This document shows positions 28,110-36,421 of a DNA stretch of 64,000 nucleotides, piece by piece. The notes below the pieces were generated by a model. The model was given only the letters and a program-made list of their open reading frames with translations, had not been told where the DNA came from and ran no database searches. Each line of letters opens with the position of its first letter. Position 1 is the stretch's first letter. A program made the position numbers and the translations under genes. The stretch is from an uncultured Burkholderiales bacterium (GTDB lineage Bacteria > Pseudomonadota > Gammaproteobacteria > Burkholderiales > Burkholderiaceae_C): positions 1-64,000 of the forward strand of contig CAISMH010000020.1 in NCBI GenBank assembly GCA_903886485.1, written 5' to 3'.

Positions 28110-28526
28110 ATGCACGACTCCACCCTCGCCCCTCAAGAAAATTCCCTGCGCCATGTCACGCTCACTCGCCTCATGGCCGTCAGCAGTTTGATGGGACTCA
28201 TCGTGCTTGGGTTGGTGTGGGAGCTCTGGCTGGCCCCCTTGCGCCCGGGCGGGACGCTGCTGGCCCTGAAGGTGTTGCCCCTGTGTTTCCCGCTCACCGG
28301 TTTGCTGAAGAACCGCATGTACACCTACCGCTGGCTGAGTCTGCTCATCTGGTTGTATTTCACCGAAGGCATAGTCCGCGCTTGGGGCGATGCCGCGCCA
28401 AGCAACTATTTCGCTTTCGCCGAAGTGCTGCTGTGCGTGGTGCTGTTTGTCGCGTGTGCTTTGCATGTGCGCTTGCGTTTGAAATACGCCAAAGAAAACC
28501 CGCTCGCAGAAATCGCTCCACTCTAA
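28110..28526 (+). CDS. DUF2069 membrane protein
   Basis: A 138-residue protein with about four hydrophobic helices (SLMGLIVLGLVWELWLAP, LLALKVLPLCFPLTGLL, WLSLLIWLYFTEGIVRAW, YFAFAEVLLCVVLFVACALHV). The LKVLPLCFPLTGLLKNRMYTYRW and YFTEGIVRAW patterns are characteristic of DUF2069. Function unknown. It is divergent from the YihY gene with almost no spacer and lies just ahead of the FAD-linked dehydrogenase, possibly in one transcript. Confidence 0.85.
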   Translation: MHDSTLAPQENSLRHVTLTRLMAVSSLMGLIVLGLVWELWLAPLRPGGTLLALKVLPLCFPLTGLLKNRMYTYRWLSLLIWLYFTEGIVRAWGDAAPSNYFAFAEVLLCVVLFVACALHVRLRLKYAKENPLAEIAPL

Positions 28527-28533
28527 AGTCGTG

Positions 28534-29958
28534 ATGCCCAACGCCACCTCGCTTGATTTGTTGATCACCCTGCGCGAGGTGCTGGGCGAGGCCCATGTCT
28601 TGACCGAGGGCGACTTATCCGCCTACGAACAAGACTGGCGAAAACGCACACGCGGCAAGGCCTTGGCCGTGGTTCGCCCTGGCAGCACACAACAAGTCGC
28701 CGAGGTGGTGAAAGCCTGCGCGCAAGCCCATGTGAGCCTCGTGCCGCAAGGCGGCAATACAGGCTTGGTGGTGGGTGGCATCCCCGACGCCACAGGCACG
28801 CAAGTGCTGCTGAGTTTGCAGCGCATGAACGCGGTGCGAAGCCTCGACGCCGACAACCTCACCCTCACCGTGGAGGCGGGCTGTGTGTTGCAACACGTGC
28901 AAGAGGCGGCGGCGCAGGCGGGGTTGTTGTTCCCTTTGAGTTTGGGGGCGGAAGGCAGCTGCACGATCGGCGGTAACTTGGCCACCAACGCAGGCGGGAC
29001 ACAGGTGCTGCGCTACGGCAACGCACGTGAACTTTGCCTTGGCCTTGAGGTGGTCACGGCACAAGGTGAGGTGATGCATGGTTTGAGCGGTTTACGCAAA
29101 GACAACACGGGCTACGACTTGCGCCATCTGATGATTGGCAGCGAAGGCACTTTGGGCATCATCACAGCCGCCACCATGAAGCTCTACCCCTTGCCTGCGG
29201 CCAACTTGACCGCGTGGGCGGCTGTGCCCTCGGTGGCGCACGCAGTCAGGCTGCTGGGCTTGGCGCAGCAGCATTTGGGCGCGGGGCTGACTGGTTTTGA
29301 AATGATGGGGCAGTTTGCGCTGCGCTTGGTTGACAAACATTACCCACAACTGCGCGTGCCCTTGTGGCAAGAAGCGCCTTATTGCGTGTTGCTGGAGAAC
29401 TCAGATTACGAATCCGAGGCCCATGCACGCGAACGGTTTGAACACTTGCTAGAAATCGCGCTGGAAGAAGGCTGCGTGAGCGATGCGGTCGTGGCAGAAA
29501 GTTTGGGACAGGCCCGCAATCTGTGGCACATCCGAGAAAGCATCACCCTTGCGCAAGCCGAAGAAGGCTTGAACATCAAACACGACATCTCGGTCCCGAT
29601 CTCGGTGATCCCTGATTTTGTCGATGCCACCGATGCCTTGTTGGCACGCGAAGTGGCCGGTGTGCGTTTGGTCAACTTTGGCCATTTGGGCGATGGCAAT
29701 TTGCACTACAACGTGCAGGCGCCCGAAGGTTGCGACACCGCTGCTTTTTTACGTGACTACGAAGCCCTCGTGAATCACTTGGTCTATCAATCGGTGAAGC
29801 GGTTTGGTGGCTCTATCTCTGCCGAACATGGTGTGGGCAGTATGAAAGTCGGCTGTCTACCCGACTACAAAGACCCCGTGGCATTGGCCATGATGCGACG
29901 CATCAAAGATGCGTTAGACCCTCAGGGCTTACTCAACCCGGGACGCGTCTTGGATTGA
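28534..29958 (+). CDS. FAD-linked D-2-hydroxy acid dehydrogenase (GlcD/D2HGDH-like)
   Basis: A 474-residue flavoprotein of the vanillyl-alcohol-oxidase fold. The N-terminal FAD-binding segment VVRPGSTQQVAEVVKACAQAHVSLVPQGGNTGLVVGG and GSCTIGGNLATNAGG are typical of GlcD/D-2-hydroxyglutarate dehydrogenases. The C-terminal domain has the metal/substrate motifs VNFGHLGDGNLHYNV and SAEHGVGSMK. It oxidises D-2-hydroxy acids (D-lactate, glycolate or D-2-hydroxyglutarate); which one cannot be settled here. A GTG codon precedes the ATG by one codon; I use the ATG. Its 3' end overlaps the convergent response regulator by 30 bases. Confidence 0.88.
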   Translation: MPNATSLDLLITLREVLGEAHVLTEGDLSAYEQDWRKRTRGKALAVVRPGSTQQVAEVVKACAQAHVSLVPQGGNTGLVVGGIPDATGTQVLLSLQRMNAVRSLDADNLTLTVEAGCVLQHVQEAAAQAGLLFPLSLGAEGSCTIGGNLATNAGGTQVLRYGNARELCLGLEVVTAQGEVMHGLSGLRKDNTGYDLRHLMIGSEGTLGIITAATMKLYPLPAANLTAWAAVPSVAHAVRLLGLAQQHLGAGLTGFEMMGQFALRLVDKHYPQLRVPLWQEAPYCVLLENSDYESEAHARERFEHLLEIALEEGCVSDAVVAESLGQARNLWHIRESITLAQAEEGLNIKHDISVPISVIPDFVDATDALLAREVAGVRLVNFGHLGDGNLHYNVQAPEGCDTAAFLRDYEALVNHLVYQSVKRFGGSISAEHGVGSMKVGCLPDYKDPVALAMMRRIKDALDPQGLLNPGRVLD

Positions 29959-30606
29959 GGCGAGGCGCGCCGGCGCAGGAATGTCCACCCCGTTGAGCAT
30001 GTCAATCAACTCTGGCAAGGTGGACGCGGCCATTTTGTCCATCACACGCGCACGATGGAGTTTGATGGTGGCAGAGGCACCGCCGTCTAGGTTGGCAATT
30101 TGTTGGTTGGAGTAGCCTCGTACCATCCAGTGGCAGACTTCCATTTCACGCGGCGTGAGCCGCTTTAAACGCTCTGAGACCAGCATGTTTTTATCGGCAT
30201 TCACCACCGCCTGCTCGGACAGACGCATGGCGCGCTGAATGACATCCATCATGGCCTGCGCAGTGAAGGGTTTGAGCAAAAAATCCACAGCGCCTTGCTT
30301 CATGGCTGCGATGATTTCTTCTGGTCGGCTGTCACCACTGACAAAAATGACTGGCACATTTTGAGCCAATGTTTTTAACTGGGATTGCAGCACCACACCC
30401 GTGGTCCCCGGCATGCGCATATCCAGCAAGATCACGGCTGGTGAAGGCACTTCTGGCGCACTCAAGAATGCATCGGCGCAATAATGCAGCGTCACGTTGT
30501 AACCTGCCCGCTCGAGCATCGTGAACAAGCTGCGACGCACAGAGTCGTCGTCGTCGATCACGATGACGTGCCCCAAGGGTTGCAAACGGTCAGTGCTGTT
30601 TGTCAT
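29929..30606 (-). CDS. FixJ/NarL-type response regulator
   Basis: A 225-residue two-component regulator. The receiver domain (residues about 12-128) has the acidic pocket VIVIDDDDS, the phospho-acceptor Asp in VILLDMRMPGTTG, and the Lys in VDFLLKPFTAQ. The C-terminal LuxR-type helix-turn-helix reads RLTPREMEVCHWMVRGYSNQQIA...TIKLHRARVMDKM. The recognition region (NLDGGASATIKLH) departs somewhat from the family pattern. No histidine kinase is adjacent. Its start overlaps the bactofilin gene by 17 bases, implying coupled expression with cell-shape genes. DNA targets unknown. Confidence 0.9.
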   Translation of the reverse strand: MTNSTDRLQPLGHVIVIDDDDSVRRSLFTMLERAGYNVTLHYCADAFLSAPEVPSPAVILLDMRMPGTTGVVLQSQLKTLAQNVPVIFVSGDSRPEEIIAAMKQGAVDFLLKPFTAQAMMDVIQRAMRLSEQAVVNADKNMLVSERLKRLTPREMEVCHWMVRGYSNQQIANLDGGASATIKLHRARVMDKMAASTLPELIDMLNGVDIPAPARLASIQDASRVE

Positions 30607-30973
30607 CTTTGCTGCTCATCATGCCGTATAGCTTCGCCCCGTGCTCAATCGCCATGGTAGCGTAGGAAATATTGCCTTTGACATCGGCACTGGCATGCAA
30701 CTCAACCCGCCCAGTGGATTCAATGTTGCCAGTGACGACGCCATTGACCACTGCTTGTTGGGCACGGATATCACCCTCAACATGCGCTTGGGACAGCACG
30801 GACAACTGGGCGTTGGGACTACCGTTCACGTCAATGTTGCCGACGACATGGCCTTTGAGTTGCACCAAGTCCTGCGAGACGATGTTGCCAACGATCACGG
30901 CCGATTGGCCAATGACTGTTTTTTCGTTGGCGGTGCCTTGCTCAGGCGACCTGAACTTCATCTTTTTAAACAT
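30590..30973 (-). CDS. bactofilin (polymer-forming cytoskeletal protein)
   Basis: A 127-residue bactofilin. The central right-handed beta-helix (about residues 18-110) shows the repeating hydrophobic/Gly ladder TVIGQSAVIVGNIVSQDLVQLKG, VVGNIDVNG, AHVEGDIRAQQ, VVTGNIEST, ASADVKGNISY; short charged tails flank it. Bactofilins polymerise without nucleotide on the membrane and recruit cell-wall enzymes or stalk/polarity factors. It sits between a RodZ-like gene (five-base gap upstream) and a response regulator (17-base overlap downstream), suggesting one operon for morphology control. Confidence 0.9.
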   Translation of the reverse strand: MFKKMKFRSPEQGTANEKTVIGQSAVIVGNIVSQDLVQLKGHVVGNIDVNGSPNAQLSVLSQAHVEGDIRAQQAVVNGVVTGNIESTGRVELHASADVKGNISYATMAIEHGAKLYGMMSSKDDKQH

Positions 30974-30978
30974 CAGAT

Positions 30979-31965
30979 TTATCGGGCAACAGAGACTTCA
31001 ACCAACTTGAAGCGAGGTGCCGCCGCGTCAGGCAAGGGTACACGGCCACCTTGAAAGTAGATTTGAACCTTTTGCAAATTCGAACCTGAGACTTGCCAAG
31101 GAGACACGCCGTACACGCTGCGATTTTCATTGGCTTTGAGCTGCACCAACGTGGCTTGCTGGTTGCCGTCAACCACGCAGACTTGCGCTGTATCCGTACT
31201 CACCAAATACACATAGCGACCTTCTTTGTGTGCGCTGGATGAGGTCAGCTCTGGCATGGGCTCCGTGGCGTAAGCGCATGCACCGACCTTACCAACGGCA
31301 TTGGCCGAGGCCACCACAGGGCTTGCCGAAGCGACAGGTGCAGGCGCAACCACCACCGCGGCAGGGACGGGCGATACGACCGGCGGCAGCGCAGGGACCG
31401 AAGCCATGGCGACCGATGGGGGCTCTGCAAAAAGGGGGGCTGATGCCTGTTGATTGGGCATGGAACTTGTGGCTGCTGACACCAGCTCCACCGCCCCCTT
31501 AGGCCCATGAAAAGCAAACAAGACAATCGCCACCGCTAATAGGGACAGCGCACCCCATGCTTGTCGATGCGCTTTGAATTTCTCCAAACTCGCACGCACA
31601 CGTTGTGAGGTCGATTGCTCCAGTGCCGGCTGCTCGCTCATCGCCACAATTTGAGCCAAGGTATTGGCATGCGCTTGTGCCACCTTGTCTGCATCACGCA
31701 AGTCTTGTGGAAATTCAACAGTCGGGGGCTCTGCGCCCAGAATCATCAACAAGCGTTTGTAGGCTTGTCGCTTGATGGCTTCAGAATAGAACAAATGATC
31801 GTTGTCATCACTCTCGAGTTGACGAACTTGCGCAACAGATAAACACGCAATGCGAGCCAATACGACCGGGTCCATCCCTGCCGCTTCGCGTAACTCACGC
31901 AAATATTGCGGATCGCAGCTGTTGTATACGTTACGTTTAAATTCTGAATGTTCGATGGATGTCAT
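30979..31965 (-). CDS. RodZ-like membrane protein with helix-turn-helix and DUF4115 domain
   Basis: About 328 residues. The N-terminal helix-turn-helix is of RodZ type (LRELREAAGMDPVVLARIACLSVAQVRQLES), followed by a cytoplasmic linker and one membrane segment (AWGALSLLAVAIVLFAFHG, near residue 155). A Pro/Ala/Val-rich periplasmic linker leads to a C-terminal DUF4115-like domain (VCVVDGNQQATLVQLKANENRSVYGVSPWQVSG...VQIYFQGGRVPL). RodZ bridges MreB to the wall-elongation machinery. The canonical rodZ usually lies near ispG, so this copy beside bactofilin may be a dedicated paralogue. The start may be 31965 or 32016; the upstream ATG lies inside a palindrome, so I prefer 31965. Confidence 0.78.
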   Translation of the reverse strand: MTSIEHSEFKRNVYNSCDPQYLRELREAAGMDPVVLARIACLSVAQVRQLESDDNDHLFYSEAIKRQAYKRLLMILGAEPPTVEFPQDLRDADKVAQAHANTLAQIVAMSEQPALEQSTSQRVRASLEKFKAHRQAWGALSLLAVAIVLFAFHGPKGAVELVSAATSSMPNQQASAPLFAEPPSVAMASVPALPPVVSPVPAAVVVAPAPVASASPVVASANAVGKVGACAYATEPMPELTSSSAHKEGRYVYLVSTDTAQVCVVDGNQQATLVQLKANENRSVYGVSPWQVSGSNLQKVQIYFQGGRVPLPDAAAPRFKLVEVSVAR

Positions 31966-32008
31966 ACGAGACACATTGAGCGAAAATATCTGAGATTGAA
32001 AAATGTAC

Positions 32009-32023
32009 TGTCGCATTGCGACA
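32009..32023. promoter_or_regulatory. 15-base perfect palindrome (possible operator) between the RodZ-like gene and thyA
   Basis: TGTCGCA, one central T, TGCGACA: seven-base arms, perfect. It lies 44 bases upstream of the preferred RodZ-like start and 108 bases before thyA in a divergent intergenic region, a natural place for a transcription-factor site. The responsible protein is not known; the RodZ cluster's response regulator is a candidate by proximity only. Confidence 0.5.
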
Positions 32024-32130
32024 ATTCAGCGTCAATACGCTTGGTGGCGTATAACACTTTCACATTATTCGTAGTGCATGCATCATGCAATTAAACTCTG
32101 ATGGTTTTTTTACCGACTTACCCTTACCTT

Positions 32131-32958
32131 ATGCGCCCTGTCCGACGCCAGTACGAAGATTTCATGCAGCATGTCCACACCCACGGTGTTGCCAAAACTG
32201 ACCGCACAGGCACGGGCACAAAAAGCGTGTTTGGCTATCAAATGCGCTTTGACTTGAACGAAGGCTTCCCCCTCGTCACGACCAAAAAGGTGCACCTGCG
32301 CTCCATCATCCAAGAGCTGCTTTGGTTCTTGACAGGCTCCAGCAATAACAACTGGCTCAAAGAGCGTGGCGTCTCGATATGGGATGAATGGGCGCGTGAA
32401 GATGGAGACCTCGGCCCTGTCTATGGCGTGCAGTGGCGCAGCTGGCCGACCCCCGATGGCGGTCATATTGACCAAATTGCGGACGTCATTCAAACCTTGA
32501 AGACCAACCCCGACTCACGCCGCATCATTGTGAGCGCATGGAACGTGGCCGAGCTCAACAAAATGGCGCTGATGCCTTGCCACGCGTTCTTTCAGTTCTA
32601 CGTCGCACCCGCGCAAAACCCAGGCGAGCGTGGCCGCTTGAGCTGCCAGTTGTATCAGCGCAGTGCAGACATCTTCTTAGGCGTTCCGTTCAACATTGCC
32701 AGCTACGCCCTGCTGACCCACATGGTGGCCCAACAGTGTGACTTGGATGTCGGTGACTTCATCTGGACTGGTGGCGACTGCCACATTTACAGCAACCATC
32801 ACGAGCAAGTCGCACTGCAACTCAGCCGCGAACCCTTCGCCTACCCCACGCTTCAGATCAAGCGCAAACCTGACTCCATCTTCGACTACCAGTTTGAAGA
32901 CTTTGAAGTGTTGGACTACGAATGTCACGGCGCCATCAAAGCCCCAGTCGCGGTTTAA
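32131..32958 (+). CDS. thyA: thymidylate synthase
   Basis: Makes dTMP from dUMP using methylene-tetrahydrofolate. The 275-residue protein has [21 protein letters not shown] at the dUMP-binding Arg region, the [13 protein letters not shown] segment, the catalytic Cys in [39 protein letters not shown], and [13 protein letters not shown] start at [12 protein letters not shown]; ten further in-frame residues upstream look non-homologous. A possible promoter is TTGGTG, 17 bases, ATTATT (32041-32069). folA follows three bases after the stop, the usual pairing because ThyA produces dihydrofolate. Confidence 0.95.
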   Translation: MRPVRRQYEDFMQHVHTHGVAKTDRTGTGTKSVFGYQMRFDLNEGFPLVTTKKVHLRSIIQELLWFLTGSSNNNWLKERGVSIWDEWAREDGDLGPVYGVQWRSWPTPDGGHIDQIADVIQTLKTNPDSRRIIVSAWNVAELNKMALMPCHAFFQFYVAPAQNPGERGRLSCQLYQRSADIFLGVPFNIASYALLTHMVAQQCDLDVGDFIWTGGDCHIYSNHHEQVALQLSREPFAYPTLQIKRKPDSIFDYQFEDFEVLDYECHGAIKAPVAV

Positions 32959-32961
32959 CCC

Positions 32962-33450
32962 ATGGCCTTGAATTTGATTTTTGCGCGGGCACGCAATGGC
33001 GTGATTGGCCACAACAACACCTTGCCTTGGCACCTGCCGGAGGACTTGGCCCATTTCAAACAAACCACCTTGGGACAGCCCGTGGTGATGGGCCGTAAAA
33101 CATGGGAGTCATTGCCTCCTAAGTTTCGTCCCTTGCCGGGCCGCACCAACATTGTGGTGACACGCCAAACCCACTGGCGAGCCGAGGGTGCAGTGGTGGC
33201 CCACTCCATCGAAGAAGCCATTCAACAGTGTCCCAACGATGCGCAGGTGTGGGTCATTGGCGGTGCGCAGGTGTATGCACAAGCCATGCCTTTGGCGACG
33301 CGCGCCATCATCACCGAAATTGAGGCCGACTTTGAAGGCGATGCCTTCGCCCCCACCTTTGACGCCCATTGGCAAGAGACTGCGCGCAGCAGCCATGTTG
33401 CGGCCAATGGTTTGAATTACAGCTTTGTCACTCTCACGCGAACACGCTAA
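32962..33450 (+). CDS. folA: dihydrofolate reductase
   Basis: Reduces dihydrofolate to tetrahydrofolate with NADPH, regenerating the cofactor that ThyA oxidises. The 162-residue enzyme shows LIFARARNGVIGHNNTLPWHLPEDLAHFK (substrate loop, acidic residue in PEDL), VVMGRKTWESLP, and VWVIGGAQVYAQAMPLA (NADPH-binding glycines). Located three bases after thyA, so co-transcribed. Confidence 0.96.
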   Translation: MALNLIFARARNGVIGHNNTLPWHLPEDLAHFKQTTLGQPVVMGRKTWESLPPKFRPLPGRTNIVVTRQTHWRAEGAVVAHSIEEAIQQCPNDAQVWVIGGAQVYAQAMPLATRAIITEIEADFEGDAFAPTFDAHWQETARSSHVAANGLNYSFVTLTRTR

Positions 33451-33464
33451 GCAGGAATATTGGG

Positions 33465-34040
33465 ATGTCTGAACACGATTTTCACGTCCATGGTCCGCAC
33501 GACCACGAGTTAGAGCACGCCGCGCAAGGGCATGGCAACAGCTTCACCAACAAGATCGCGATGTTCACCGCCATCATCGCCACCGTGGGTGCCATCTTTG
33601 GCTACATGGGAGGCGCAACCCAAGCCAACGCAGGCTTGTACAAAAACGATGCCGCCATCAAAAAGACGGAAGCATCTAACCAATGGAACTATTACCAAGC
33701 CAAAAGCAGCAAGCAAAACTTGATGGAACTCGCGCTCGAGTTGGCACCTGCCACCAAAAAAGATTTTTATGCCGGAGAAATCAAACGTTACCAAGCCGAA
33801 AAAGCCGAGATCAAAACCGGGGCTGAAAAACTAGAAGCACAAGCCAAAGCGTTTGACGAGATGTCCGACGCGCAAATGCACCAACATCACCGCTGGGCAC
33901 AGGCCACCACTGTGCTGCAAGTGGCTATCGCACTGGCCGCCATCGCCCTGCTCACGCGCAAAGTGTGGGTGCAATACGCCATGTTTGGCACGGGCGCGTT
34001 AGGCGTTGCGATTGGCATCTTGGCCGCACTCCACCTTTAA
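33465..34040 (+). CDS. DUF4337 membrane protein with histidine-rich N-terminus
   Basis: A 191-residue protein. The N-terminus is rich in His and acidic residues (HDFHVHGPHDHELEHAAQGHG, residues about 4-24). One membrane helix follows (IAMFTAIIATVGAIFGYMGG), then a long charged coiled-coil-like domain (residues about 60-150), and two C-terminal helices (TTVLQVAIALAAIALLTRKVW and YAMFGTGALGVAIGILAALHL). The pattern fits DUF4337. Function unknown; the His cluster suggests possible metal binding. The ATG at 33465 has AGGA upstream; a longer frame runs into folA. Confidence 0.82.
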   Translation: MSEHDFHVHGPHDHELEHAAQGHGNSFTNKIAMFTAIIATVGAIFGYMGGATQANAGLYKNDAAIKKTEASNQWNYYQAKSSKQNLMELALELAPATKKDFYAGEIKRYQAEKAEIKTGAEKLEAQAKAFDEMSDAQMHQHHRWAQATTVLQVAIALAAIALLTRKVWVQYAMFGTGALGVAIGILAALHL

Positions 34041-34054
34041 GTCAGAACACACAC

Positions 34055-34819
34055 ATGCAACTCGCCACTTGGAATGTCAACTCACTCACCGTGCGCTTGC
34101 CGCAAGTGCTGGACTGGTTGGCGACTCACCCCGTGGATGCCTTGGTCTTGCAAGAAACCAAAATCACGGATGACAAATTTCCACGCGAGGCGATTGAAGC
34201 AGCGGGCTACAAGGTCGCGTTTTTTGGTCAAAAAACCTACAACGGTGTGGCCTTGCTCTCGCGTAATGAAGCCCAAGATGTGGTGAAGAACATCCCCGGC
34301 TTTGAGGATGACATGGCCCGCGTGATTGCCGGCACGGTCGATGGTGTGCGAGTGATTGGCGCCTACTTCCCCAACGGACAAGCACCAGACAGTGACAAGT
34401 TTGTTTACAAAATGCGTTGGCTGGATGCACTTGAAAATTGGCTGCGTGCAGAGCTTTTGACGCACCCCAAACTGGTGTTGATGGGCGACTTCAACATCAC
34501 CGCTGATGATCGTGATGTGTGGGATCCCGTGACCTTGAAAGACACCATCCATTGCACGCCACAAGAGCGTGCGCACTTCCAGGCCTTGATCGACTTGGGC
34601 ACCCACGACGCATTCCGCTTGTTTGAACAAGCGGAGAAAAGCTATAGCTGGTGGGACTATCGCGAATTTGCTTTTCGTCGCAACCGTGGTTTGCGCATTG
34701 ACCACATCCTCGTCAGCGATGCCTTGAAAGCATCCACACAAGCCTGCGTGATTGACAAGGCTCCGCGCAAAAACGAGCGCCCCAGCGACCATGTACCCGT
34801 AGTGGTCACACTGGGCTAA
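34055..34819 (+). CDS. xth: exodeoxyribonuclease III
   Basis: A 254-residue AP endonuclease/3'-5' exonuclease of the ExoIII (Xth) family, acting in base-excision repair. Motifs are MQLATWNVNSLTVRLPQVLDWL, LVLQETKITDDKFP (metal Glu), FFGQKTYNGVALLSR, LVLMGDFNITADDRDV, RNRGLRIDHILVSD and a final PSDHVPVVV (catalytic Asp-His). The start is the ATG encoding MQLATWN; a longer frame overlaps the DUF4337 gene. It converges on ntrC with a 17-base gap. Confidence 0.95.
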   Translation: MQLATWNVNSLTVRLPQVLDWLATHPVDALVLQETKITDDKFPREAIEAAGYKVAFFGQKTYNGVALLSRNEAQDVVKNIPGFEDDMARVIAGTVDGVRVIGAYFPNGQAPDSDKFVYKMRWLDALENWLRAELLTHPKLVLMGDFNITADDRDVWDPVTLKDTIHCTPQERAHFQALIDLGTHDAFRLFEQAEKSYSWWDYREFAFRRNRGLRIDHILVSDALKASTQACVIDKAPRKNERPSDHVPVVVTLG

Positions 34820-34836
34820 GGCCTGCGTGCGAGGCG

Positions 34837-36381
34837 TCAGTCGTCCAAGCCCAGCTCTTGGATTTTTCGGGTGATCGTGTTGCGTCCAATGCCCAACTTT
34901 TGGGCAGCTTCAATTCTTCGACCGCGAGTGTTGACCAAGGCTGTTTGAATCAAGCGTGCTTCAAAGCGGTTGATCAAAACATCCCACACATCGGTGCGGC
35001 CCGCCACCAACAAACTCATCGCTTCGGCTTCCAGACCTTGCTCCCAATCAGCCCCCGGCATGTTCAACACCACCGGCGCAGGGCCAGCACCTTCGGAGGC
35101 ATTGGCAGGGTGCGCCACGGCCTGTCGGTGCGTGTCGGATACCGATGCTGCAGCCGGTGTCGAGGTGTCTTGCCCCGTGTGGCTTGGTGCGTCTAAGACC
35201 TCGCCTGATAACACCACTTCTGGTGGCAAATCTTTGGATTCAATCACTTGGGCGGGGGCCATCACTGTCAGCCAATGACAGATGTTTTCCAGTTGCCGCA
35301 CATTGCCCGGAAATGAGAAATGGTCCAACACAGACTGTGCTGAATCAGAGATGCGTTTGGACTCCACGCCCAATTGTTGTGCGCTCTGCTGCAAAAAGTG
35401 GCGCGTCAAAGTGGGGATGTCTTCGCGGCGCTCGCGCAAGGCGGGCAGACGCAAGCGAATCACGTTCAGACGGTGGTACAAATCCTCACGAAACACGCCA
35501 TCTTTGACGCGTTTTTCTAAGTCTTGGTGCGTCGCGGCAATCACACGCACATTGGCTTTGATGGCGTTGTGCCCGCCCACGCGGTAGTAAGTGCCATCGC
35601 TCAACACGCGGAGCAATCGGGTTTGCAAATCAAATGGCATGTCACCGATTTCATCGAGAAACAAGGTCCCGCCCTCGGCCTGCTCGAAGCGACCACGACG
35701 GGTGGTTTGCGCGCCCGTGAATGCACCACGTTCGTGCCCAAACAGTTCGCTCTCCAACAAATCTTTGGGGATCGCAGCCGTGTTGATGGCCACGAATGGG
35801 CCTTTGTTGCCCGCGTCCCCTCGTGGTGAATGTTTGTGCAAGGCACGTGCCACCAGTTCTTTGCCAGAGCCGCTCTCGCCCGTGATCATCACCGTCACAT
35901 TGCTTTGACTCAGTCGACCAATGGCACGAAAGACATCTTGCATCGCAGGCGCTTGGCCCAGCATCTCGGGGGTGGCGTCTTGTTGCTCGCTTTGCGCTTG
36001 CTCGCGCTGGCTCTCGTCCAAGGCGCGTCGAATCAACTCCACGGCTTTGGGTAAATCAAACGGTTTGGGAAGGTACTCAAACGCACCACCTTGAAAGGCC
36101 GACACGGCACTGTCCAAATCTGAGAACGCCGTCATGATGATGACGGGCAAGGAAGGCAAGCGTTGTTTGACTTTGGTGAGTAGATCTAAACCCGAACCTC
36201 CAGGCATGCGAATGTCGCTGACCAAAATTTTTGGACCATCGTCTTCGCTCACCGAGTCGAGCGCTTGCAGCACTTCGCGTGGGCTGGTGAAACTGCGCGT
36301 GGGCAGGTTCTCGCGCAACAGCGCTTTTTCCAGCACAAAGCGAATTGACTGGTCGTCGTCCACAATCCAAATCGATTTCAT
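34837..36381 (-). CDS. ntrC: nitrogen regulation response regulator NtrC
   Basis: A 514-residue sigma-54 activator. The receiver domain has WIVDDDQS and the phospho-Asp in ILVSDIRMPGGSG (near residue 54). The AAA+ domain has Walker A GESGSGKE, the GAFTGA loop that contacts sigma-54 (HERGAFTGAQTT) and Walker B GTLFLDEIGDM. The C-terminal Fis-type HTH reads AAQKLGIGRNTITRKIQELG. A Pro/Ala-rich linker (about residues 395-440) makes it longer than enteric NtrC (about 470). It is the last gene of the group with ntrB and a small secreted protein, and likely activates the glnA promoter upstream. Confidence 0.95.
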   Translation of the reverse strand: MKSIWIVDDDQSIRFVLEKALLRENLPTRSFTSPREVLQALDSVSEDDGPKILVSDIRMPGGSGLDLLTKVKQRLPSLPVIIMTAFSDLDSAVSAFQGGAFEYLPKPFDLPKAVELIRRALDESQREQAQSEQQDATPEMLGQAPAMQDVFRAIGRLSQSNVTVMITGESGSGKELVARALHKHSPRGDAGNKGPFVAINTAAIPKDLLESELFGHERGAFTGAQTTRRGRFEQAEGGTLFLDEIGDMPFDLQTRLLRVLSDGTYYRVGGHNAIKANVRVIAATHQDLEKRVKDGVFREDLYHRLNVIRLRLPALRERREDIPTLTRHFLQQSAQQLGVESKRISDSAQSVLDHFSFPGNVRQLENICHWLTVMAPAQVIESKDLPPEVVLSGEVLDAPSHTGQDTSTPAAASVSDTHRQAVAHPANASEGAGPAPVVLNMPGADWEQGLEAEAMSLLVAGRTDVWDVLINRFEARLIQTALVNTRGRRIEAAQKLGIGRNTITRKIQELGLDD

Positions 36382-36421
36382 CTCGGTACTTTCTGTTTCA
36401 AATTAAGGGCCACACGTGCTG

